Source: Lathyrus oleraceus (Eukaryota; Streptophyta; Magnoliopsida; Fabales; Fabaceae). From it: 64,000 nt of DNA. The notes beneath the pieces were generated by a model. It worked only from the letters and a program-made list of their open reading frames with translations, was not told the DNA's origin and made no database searches. A program made the position numbers and the translations under genes. The stretch is from NCBI RefSeq assembly GCF_024323335.1, contig NC_066585.1, positions 534,030,082 to 534,094,081 on the forward strand, written 5' to 3'. Of the stretch, positions 56,651-64,000 are shown one piece after another (position 1 is the stretch's first letter; each line of letters opens with the position of its first letter).

Positions 56651-58250
56651 CCTGAAACAAATGAGATCCGGAAATCCATTGTATTCTCAAGAGGTTATAA
56701 ATTTGTTAGACAAGAAATAGTCTTTGTGGGTGCCAAATGTAATAGATTTTGATTTTGTTGACATCTGTTCTTTGGAATGCAGATGCGCGTTGAGCAAGGT
56801 TTGTTATGCATGAGATTTAAGATCTTCTTTTATGCATGGAGTATGTGATGATGCATGAAATGATATGCATGATTTGATGCTAATATATACACGGTTTATG
56901 CATGCATCATGTGTGAAAACATGATAGTGGTTTGACTGTTTCAACCAGTGGCCATGTGATGTGCAATGAAATAGTTAAGGCTGATAAATGTTCTTTTCTA
57001 ACAAAGCTTCTCGTCAAGAGAAAAGTTTATTTGCTAGTTCATTGTTCTAGCACAATACCCAGACACTCATATTGAACTCAATAGATGCTAATGTACGATA
57101 GGTCTTTCTTGAGCAGCTTGAAGTATGGAGAGAGCTTGCTTCACCATTTATGCAACTTATCTAGCCCCTAGTCTATTGGTTCCAGAAGAAATTTGCCTCA
57201 ATATGAGTTTTGAATAAACTTGTCATAAATTGATCTTGAGATGGTTTGTCCTAGTATTTTGAACCTTGAATCAATTTGTCCCTATTTAACCGATTCTCTG
57301 AGGGGTTTTCCTTTGATCAACAAATTATTTAAGCGTCTTGCCACCAACGTGGCTGATTTTTGAAGCAATGTGCCCCTGATGGAACCACTTCTAAATTATC
57401 ATCTTCCTCAACTGATTGCATATTGTTGGAACTTCATTGTTGCTAAGTACTGACTTGTAGATAAAATTGTTCTTTTAAAATTATAATTCGAATACAGTGC
57501 TCATGCAAATTTTAAAATCAAAGTTATTGGTGAGATCATGTGTGAATTACGAATCAGAATATAATGTTGATCTAGACACTCAAAATGTGAAAAATGGTGC
57601 AAGAGCAGGGTACCAATACAAATGATTATCAAATTTCTTTGGAGTCGGGTTAATGCAATATTGATATAGTATGCTTTCAAAATAATTACTTCAATTAGGT
57701 TAAAGGTTGTAATGTTGCCTGATTCATCTTCTTGAAACAAAAGGATATAAGACTCAAATTTTTAATTTTAACTCATCCATTTCCCTTGATGATATCCTGT
57801 CTTATGTTCAATCAAATTGACATACACATTCAATTTCCAAGAAACTTTTTTTGATTGTGTAGAGGTGAAGACAATGGCTCGAGAATTTATAAGATTTCCT
57901 TGAAGTGACAATCACTTATTTTTTTGTGTTCGCTTTTCTTCTTTTGACATGGCAGTCGCCTGATAATGTTCTTTTGCTTTTGTTAAGATTTTCAATGACC
58001 TTTTTTTTTATGCCTAATTTTTGCCTTGACCACTCTTTTGAGTTTCAATCCATCGGGATGTCCTAACTTTGGCCTAAGTCATTTTTGGCCCTCGACTTAG
58101 TGGGTATTTTTTAATATATTTTTTGAACCATTTCCACATATTTCATTATTTTGGTGAAAAAGTTGTGACTACCATGTTAAGGGCTGATAAGGAATAACCA
58201 TTGTGAGCTTTTCAATTGTTAGTACTTCTTCAACACTTCACAATATATGC
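56651..58250 (-). mobile_element. Ogre/Tat 3' UTR relic
   Basis: 58010-58110 matches the conserved post-pol tail of Ogre-2 on the same strand: the phrases TTTCAATCCATCGGGAT, TGCCTAATTTTTGCC and CTCGACTTAGTGGGT correspond to 31235-31340. 56750-57000 has the ATGCATGAT-rich composition seen next to other Ogre repeats. No LTR or pol codons can be followed. With the 90-bp array it forms an old minus-strand Ogre 3' UTR. Confidence 0.55.
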
Positions 58251-58828
58251 AAGAAAGAAGATATGGTAGAACCTCTGATGACATGTTTTCTATTAAATTT
58301 TGAATGCATAGTCAAATTAACTAAAACACTACCTTGCCCCTAGTTAAGATTAAGGACTTTTTAGATCAGAAATAAACACAAACTCCTAAGCTAAAAGAGA
58401 TTGACTATGAATTATACCTCCTTAACTCTTTAGTGTTTGCGAATTGAAACAATACCTTATATCCCAAACGATTAATATTTCATATTTAATAAAAATGATT
58501 AATTATTAATTAAAATAAAAATAATTAATTATTTCTTTAAAAGTAAAATAAATAGTAAATTATCTTACTCATCAACGTAACATCATTAAAAAATAATTTG
58601 TATCCTAATCATCACTATCACATACAAAATTGGATGGGACAAAAAAATTCTAAGAGAAGCAATGTTGAGTGATCGAAAATCTGAAATTTTTAAAAAGAGG
58701 ACTAAACTATTAAAAATATATAAACAAGATGATAAATGAATTCAAGACAAAAAAAAATAAGAGAATTTTTTAATGCACCTTATATATTAGTTAGACACCA
58801 CCTAAAAATATAAAAATGTCCTCAAGTA
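58251..58828. other. AT-rich intergenic sequence
   Basis: Very AT-rich, with ATTAATTA runs around 58480-58560. No gene seen. Confidence 0.6.
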
Positions 58829-59171
58829 AGTGTATAGTTAATTTTCACTATGATGGTGAGTTTAGAGTACACCTATACTCCCTTAATATTACTTTTCTTA
58901 TTAGAAAAAACCTTGGCCATATTCCTCTGGGATTGAGGGTTAAATGCCAAAAGAAAAAAAAAAGACTAGATAGATAGTCACCTTAAAATAGAATAATGAA
59001 ATCACACACAGACAATATACTACTCTCCAACTTTCATTATAATTTAACATATATATTTGCATGAATTATATATTAATTAGTTATAGTCAATGAGTAAATA
59101 GCGTGTAATTTTGGACTAGAAACGAAGTTGCCTGCCTATATCAGCGTTATTGTGAAGCCCTCCCTTGTCAT

Positions 59172-59178
59172 TATAAAA
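59172..59178 (+). promoter_or_regulatory. TATA box of gene copy B
   Basis: TATAAAA in a context almost identical to copy A. Confidence 0.55.
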
Positions 59179-59522
59179 CCTCCAAACATACAACAAATTC
59201 CTCACAGCTTCAGCGAGGAAAATAAGTGAAGCTTGATTCAAAGTTGTGAAATATTTGGTAAATATTTAGCATGTATTTCCAAACAAATTGCTGTTTTCTT
59301 TTTCATCTTTATTGTTTTTCATCCTTACAAATTGCTGTTTTCTTTTTCATCTTTATTGTTTTTCATCCTTATAAACTTATTCCTCTCCTAAAATTGTAGA
59401 GTTCTTTCTTATGCATCATATATCCAAACAAATTGGTGTTTTTTATGCATTATATTTAGTTAACTGTATCTTCAAATACAATTATCCTGTTTCTCTTATT
59501 ATGGCAGAAAAAAACTACCAAC

Positions 59523-60011
59523 ATGGTTGGAGGGAATAAAAAAACTCCGGGAAAGGGGAAAAAACCCATGAAGCCTTCATCCATCAAAATAAGATCATCT
59601 GCCCCAAAAAGGTTTAGTAAAAATGTGGACAAAAGAATGGATTCGAAATCAGGTGGATACCTCCAGCCAGGCTTAGCTCCCATCAAAAGTGGCACTAAAC
59701 AAATAAAGGAGAAATTAAAGTCTAAAAAAATTTCATGGACAGGCAAACCTCCCGTCCCAAGCTTTGATGAATTACCAAACATAAAAGCGAAATCAACGTT
59801 TGGAATACCCTCCGGGCCGGGCTCAACTTCCGCGACAGGCCAATCTTACCAGCAAGGAAAATTCACCAGGTCAGGCTCATCTTACGGAACAGGCCAATCT
59901 TCCTATCAAACCGTTTATGAGAATCCTTACGAAAAAGTGAAATCAACGCTAGGAAGTTCCTTCAGATGGGACTCACCTTCCGAGACATACAATCTTCCCT
60001 CCCACCCTTAG
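59523..60011 (+). CDS. Small basic Ser/Gly-rich protein, unknown, copy B
   Basis: 162 codons from ATG 59523 to TAG at 60009-60011, paralogue of 54062-54604. The most conserved parts are the GTKQIKE block and the 'GPGSTSATGQS' to 'SGSSYGT.QSSYQT' block. An upstream ATG (59511) is out of frame because of one extra A in an A-run. The C-terminus differs: a one-base deletion near 59985 shifts the frame and ends the protein about 14 codons before the copy A stop. Function unknown; disordered, basic, no signal peptide. It could be diverging into a pseudogene. Confidence 0.55.
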   Translation: MVGGNKKTPGKGKKPMKPSSIKIRSSAPKRFSKNVDKRMDSKSGGYLQPGLAPIKSGTKQIKEKLKSKKISWTGKPPVPSFDELPNIKAKSTFGIPSGPGSTSATGQSYQQGKFTRSGSSYGTGQSSYQTVYENPYEKVKSTLGSSFRWDSPSETYNLPSHP

Positions 60012-60249
60012 GTAATTCAATGGTAGGAAGTTCCTCCAGGTTGGGCTCATCAATAAAATAAGGAACTCTTTTAATGTAACTTTCAAAGAAACTTTTGTCA
60101 TGTCTAAATAATGTCTACCAACCATTGTAATGTGATGTCCTTGTATTTTCTTTTTTCATTTTATTTTACTTTTTTTCTCCATCGATTTGTTTTTCACTAA
60201 TCTTCCAAAATTAATGACTTTATCTATCTATAATTCAAATAATATCTCT

Positions 60250-61060
60250 ATTTCCAGCTCATACACTTGCACTTATCTTCGTATCTTTATATTTTATAAA
60301 AAATATCAACTTTACGCTAATATTATTTTACATTTATTCATTCAAGATTTTTGATAAAATTAGACCCCTACATTTGTGTACTAGATAATATTCAAAATGA
60401 GTTCCGATACATAACTTTTTTATACCGGATTACTTGTAATAAGTTATCCGATATGTTTTTTTTTTATTTTATTTCGGATAATTTAAAAAAATATGTTTCG
60501 ATATTGATTTTAATTTTTAATATACCGAAATATTTGACAAAAGATTTCTGGTTTAAAAATCTTAGTATTATAATTTTACTAAAATTTTGTTCAGCATGTT
60601 TTTCGGTGGGATTTTTTTTCATTTTGCAATAATATAATAGGCAGTGAATTTAAAACTGCTGCCAAATGTGAACTTGACAACGTTTAAAAAGAGTTGCCAA
60701 ACTGGAAATATCATCCAACATGACAAAAAAACTGGTTCACTAAGGCAGGCAATGAAAACAGTTTTTTACTTTAGGCCTCGATTTGAACTGTTGCCTAAGA
60801 TAATTTTAGAAAAAAGAATTTAAACCGAAACTCTTTTTTCCTCTCCTCTTTTTCCTTTATTAGTTATTTTTTAGATTTCTTTTATAAGTTGGCCTCTTAG
60901 CGACGTCGTCGGAAAATTTTACTTCATACCCATACGTTTAGCCTTATACCGCTATAATTTTTAAAAATACCAATTTTTCTCATAACTGGTTTTAACCAAT
61001 TTACCATTTCATTTTTACCATTCAGTTGAAATTTCCAAAAATTACACATTTCACCCTCGC
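60250..61060. other. AT-rich sequence, probable transposon flank
   Basis: No gene seen. Scattered CCGGAT/ATCCGA/TTCGGATA words (60420-60530) resemble the CCGGAA cluster that follows, suggesting subterminal sequence of a DNA transposon. The 60351-60632 frame is AT-rich and Phe/Ile-laden and looks fortuitous. Confidence 0.4.
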
Positions 61061-61330
61061 ACCCGAACTCCTGGAAAAAGACTTCCGGTATGTATTTTTT
61101 CCAAACCGGAAGACTTCACAAAAGACATTCGGAACACACCAAGTAGTAAACCGGAAGACTTCAAGAAAGAGTTCCGGTTCTTTAATAAAAAAGACACGTT
61201 CCGGAATACTTATTGAAAGAGTTCCGGTAAACAAAGTGACACGTACAGGAACTCTTTGAAGAAGTCTTCCGGTTTGTGTTTTATATATTCCGGAACTCTT
61301 TTTTGAAGATTTCCGGTATGCAATTTTTTT
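61060..61330. repeat. Cluster of CCGGAA/TTCCGG motifs
   Basis: About ten copies of TTCCGG or CCGGAA in 270 bp (near 61083, 61106, 61153, 61174, 61200, 61222, 61269, 61290 and 61311), many within GAAGAC or AGAGTTCCGG contexts in both orientations. Located just upstream of the Mutator-like transposase remnant, it fits subterminal transposase-binding repeats. Confidence 0.6.
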
Positions 61331-61464
61331 TTTTGATTTTTTTTACAGAAATTTTATTGTGTAGGAATAGAAAATCTTCCCCAAATATGTGTAGATACTT
61401 CTGATGCGTTTATAACGACTGATGGATTAAAGAGGTTTGAATCGATAATAAAGTAACTGTTATT

Positions 61465-62560
61465 ATGAGTCGTTCAGATACTGAAACAGGGAAGAGTGAG
61501 AGAAGTAACAAATTAATATTTGGTTGTGATAAAGGTGGGAAACACAAGAGTACTGATAGTGGAACCCAAAGTGCGTCCAAGAAATGTGGATGCCCGTTTA
61601 AAATCAGGTCGACTCCGACGAAAGATGGGTCTGGTTGGAAGATTGATGTAAAATATGGGTTACATAATCATGGTTTGCCTGATAGATTATAAGGTCATTC
61701 CTTTATTGGTAGGTTGACCACAGATGAGAAGCAACATGTCGCTGATTTGACAAAGAGACATGTACCACCTAGACACATATTGCTCTCCTTGCAAGACCGA
61801 GATCCTGAGAATGTCAAACGGATTACGCAAGTATACAAACATAAGAGTGTGATACAAAAAGGAGATAAGAGGTCCTAGAAGTGAGATACAACATTTGTTT
61901 AAGCTTATTGAGGATGCAGGCTATATGTATTGGAGTAGAAAAAAGGATGACTCGGAAGTTGTGAGAGATATATTTTGGGCCCATCCTGATTCAGTTAAGT
62001 TATTGAATATTTTTCCGATTGTGTTAGTTATGGATAACACCTACAAGACAAACAAATATAGACAACCTTTGTTTGAAATTGTTGGCATGACATCAACCGA
62101 GTTGACTTTTTCTGTTGCATTTGCGTATATGTAGTATGAGCAGACAAAGAATTTTTGCTGGGTATTGGAGAAACTAAAAGAGTTGTTTGTGAAGAAAGAT
62201 TTGTGTCCACAAGTGATTTTGACATATAGAGATCTTGCTTTGATAAAAGCAATTGAAATTGTGTTTCCCAGGTCGATTAATTTGCTATGTAGATTTCACA
62301 TTAACAAAAACGTTGGTGCCAAATGCAAATAACATGTGGTGAATGACCTGCAAAAGACGATAGACACATTATGGATGTAAGTTGTTTGGGCTAGTGATGA
62401 GGTTGAGTATGGTCAACGGTTGCATCAACTTGAGCAAGCATGTGTTGATTATAGTGGATTTATTAATTATGTGAAAGACACATGGTTGACTCCATATAGA
62501 CATAGGTTTGTTGGAGCATGGATTAATCGAGTGCTACATTTGAGTCCACATTAGGGTATT
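61465..62560 (+). pseudogene. Mutator-like (MULE) transposase remnant
   Basis: 61465-61692 encodes the FAR1/WRKY-GCM1-like N-terminal DNA-binding region (KKCGCPFKI, HNHGLP) and ends in a stop. After a frame change and another stop near 61876, 61895-62134 gives the start of the catalytic domain (VLVMDNTYKTNKYRQPLFEIVG). After a stop at 62132-62134 the frame continues with (E)QTKNFCWVLEKL, where the expected catalytic second Asp in the TDRD motif is Tyr (TAT, 62225-62227), then LLCRFHINKNV. The C-terminal SWIM finger is missing: codons jump to the OTU-like region near 62560. Clearly inactive. Confidence 0.82.
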
Positions 62561-63239
62561 TGAACTAGCATACCCAACAATGACTCCATTGTGTCCACCA
62601 CCCGAGAAACTAAAAACCAAAGGAGGAGTGAAGAAGAAAGGGAAAAAACCAGCAAAATATGATGTTTATAGGGACCCTTCGTATCATGAGTATGTTGATA
62701 AGGCATCTCAATCTTCACAAAGGCAATCTCAACCATCGCAGAATTCGAAGAAGTTAAAATTATCAAAGAAGCAACCACAGTTCACTCTTCAATTTCCTAA
62801 TCATATTAGGTCATACATTGAAGATGTAGTTAATGTTGAATCAGATGGTAATTTTGGATTTAGAGACATTGCATCATTGCATAGATATGGTGAGGATGGT
62901 TGATCAATGGTTCGCAGAGAGTTAGGGTTGGAAATAATAGACAAGGATAGGTCAACTTTGTATGACAAGTTATTTTCTAATCGGTTGTCAGAAGTGAGAG
63001 AATATTTGATGATAGAATCCTTTGGTTCACAGCCACCTGAAAAATGGTTGACTCTACCAGATATGGGTTACTTGATAGAGAATCGCTATAATGTTGTACT
63101 TGTCTGTTTAGGCAACCCGTGCATGACTTTCTTTCCTATGACAAGTTCACATTCACCAAATGTCTCTATTTATTGCATTGGTTTTGTTAACCAAAATAAT
63201 TGGGTTCAGGTACGTATTTTGTATGACTTAATATTTTAA
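62561..63239 (+). pseudogene. OTU-like protease domain joined to MULE transposase
   Basis: Lys/Ser/Gln-rich linker (PPPEKLKTKGGVKKKGK near 62592, RDPSYHEYVDKAS) followed by an OTU-like cysteine protease fold: IRSYIEDVVNVESDGN then FGFRDIA. The usual DGNCGFR nucleophile Cys is Phe here. In-frame TGA at 62901-62903 (probably from TGG) interrupts, and 62907-63239 continues with LPDMGYLIENRYNVV and the region of the catalytic His. OTU or ULP1-like domains fused to plant MULE transposases are known. This copy is inactive by the Cys loss, the stop and an upstream deletion. Confidence 0.78.
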
Positions 63240-63976
63240 TTATTTCACTTAATATTTTATATGACTTAATATGCCCAGCTGGAAGCAACTCTATGATGTA
63301 CGAATAAATCGTATAACCACTCCAACTTATAATACGAACCCCTGCAGCTACGAACATGTGATTGTGCCTCATCTTGTGACACTCCTAAGTAGTCAACAAC
63401 AAGTTCAACAGCTACCTCTTCCGTGACATCCTGAGGACTCCAGAAGACACCCCTAATGGGCAAGTGAAGCAGACATGAGACGTCATCCAAAGTAATGCTC
63501 ATTTCACCAAACGACATGTGAAATGAAGATGTCTCTAGATGTCATCTTTCCATAAATGCAGACACAAGATTTGTGTCTATCTTGTTCAGATTAGTTCTCT
63601 GAAGTGAAGATAAACCAGATCTAGATACCCAACTCTCCACCTGTTGTGGAAGAGCTAGTGGAACCCTAGATGTCAGCTTTAGTCCATGTCCAACAACCTT
63701 TAACTCTTTCTTTGGACCTCTTTCCTAAAAATAATTAAAACACATATTAGAAAATACAATATAAAATATTCAAATATTATTCATTTTCAAATATATCCCG
63801 TTTATTTTCCTCACTTAACCATAAATGGTGAGCAACATGATGCTCGTACTTCACCAAAAGAGACGTATCGTACGACCCTCATGGATATCCAGCCGACTCT
63901 GCTGCAGATGGAGATGCGCCCCGACCTAAATTGCGGTCTGGAATCCTACCATATGCACCTCGTCTTCGAACCACTA
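63236..63976 (-). pseudogene. Plant mobile domain (MAIN-like) pseudogene, partial
   Basis: Minus strand, converging on the OTU-like gene. An exon from about 63974 to 63815 (RRRGAYGRIPDRNLGR.., in-frame stop near 63880) and an exon from 63721 (acceptor TTTTTAG) reading GPKKELKVVGHGLKL. The frame continues to an in-frame TGA near 63540, then SFHMSFGEMSITLDDVSCLLHLPIRG (63530-63450) and YLGVSQDEAQ to a stop near 63266. SFHMP.GEMTITLDDV..LL.LPI.G is the signature of the aminotransferase-like plant mobile domain, found in MAIN/MAIL genes and in transposons. Two stops make it non-functional. The gene may continue right of the window. Confidence 0.75.
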
Positions 63977-64000
63977 CAAAAAATATTATAACAAAGTAAT

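Larger units (their letters stand above)
58829..60249 (+). repeat. Duplicated segment, copy B
   Basis: Direct repeat of 53441-54917. It carries a local 50-bp internal duplication in the leader (CAAATTGCTGTTTTCTTTTT at about 59284 and 59326) that copy A lacks. Confidence 0.85.

Noticed and set aside
60351..60632. 93-codon frame rich in Ile and Phe
   Set aside because: AT-rich composition, no start context, no domain. Fortuitous.

Overview
The window is plant nuclear DNA, almost certainly from a legume of the Fabeae group (pea, vetch or lathyrus type). The evidence is several Ogre/Tat-type Ty3 elements with LTRs of about 4.9 kb, a primer site matching plant tRNA-Arg, a SIRE/Maximus-type Ty1/copia element with an env-like ORF, and an Athila-type Ty3 element. 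Nearly everything left of about 50.5 kb is nested retrotransposons. I see no convincing intact cellular housekeeping gene.

Layout. 1-5827 is the 3' part of an Athila-like element (open RT-RNase H-integrase frame, 3' region, 1.5 kb LTR). It sits inside the pol gene of a decayed Ogre-like element, Ogre-1, which resumes at 5828 and ends with its 3' LTR at 16377. Ogre-1 is itself inserted in the gag region of a Maximus-like copia element. The copia element is also split by a solo Ogre LTR (17026-21984, target duplication CAAAG) and by a full-length Ogre-like element on the minus strand, Ogre-2 (23957-46224, target duplication CTCAC). Its RNase H, env-like ORF and 3' LTR follow at 46225 to about 50518.

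Ogre-2 shows the whole Ogre plan: 5' LTR, tRNA-Arg primer site, ORF1, gag, protease, a 250-nt intron whose removal keeps the frame into pol, RT, two RNase H domains, integrase, a repeat-rich 3' UTR, a polypurine tract and the 3' LTR. Its two LTRs are nearly identical, yet the coding part carries about eight frameshifts.

From 50.5 kb rightward the DNA is AT-rich, older and less repeat-packed. It holds a rearranged copia remnant, a directly duplicated 1.45-kb segment with a small unrecognised gene in each copy (54062-54604 and 59523-60011), copia and Ogre relics between the copies, and at the right edge a broken Mutator-like transposase joined to an OTU-like domain, facing a plant-mobile-domain pseudogene.

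The most unusual signal is a repeated stem/internal-loop/stem module near the U5 end of every Ogre LTR here. The CTGAT and TA loop sequences are constant while both stems change in a compensating way between copies. A second signal is short tRNA-sense motifs, complementary to the element's own primer site, scattered through the Ogre 3' UTRs.
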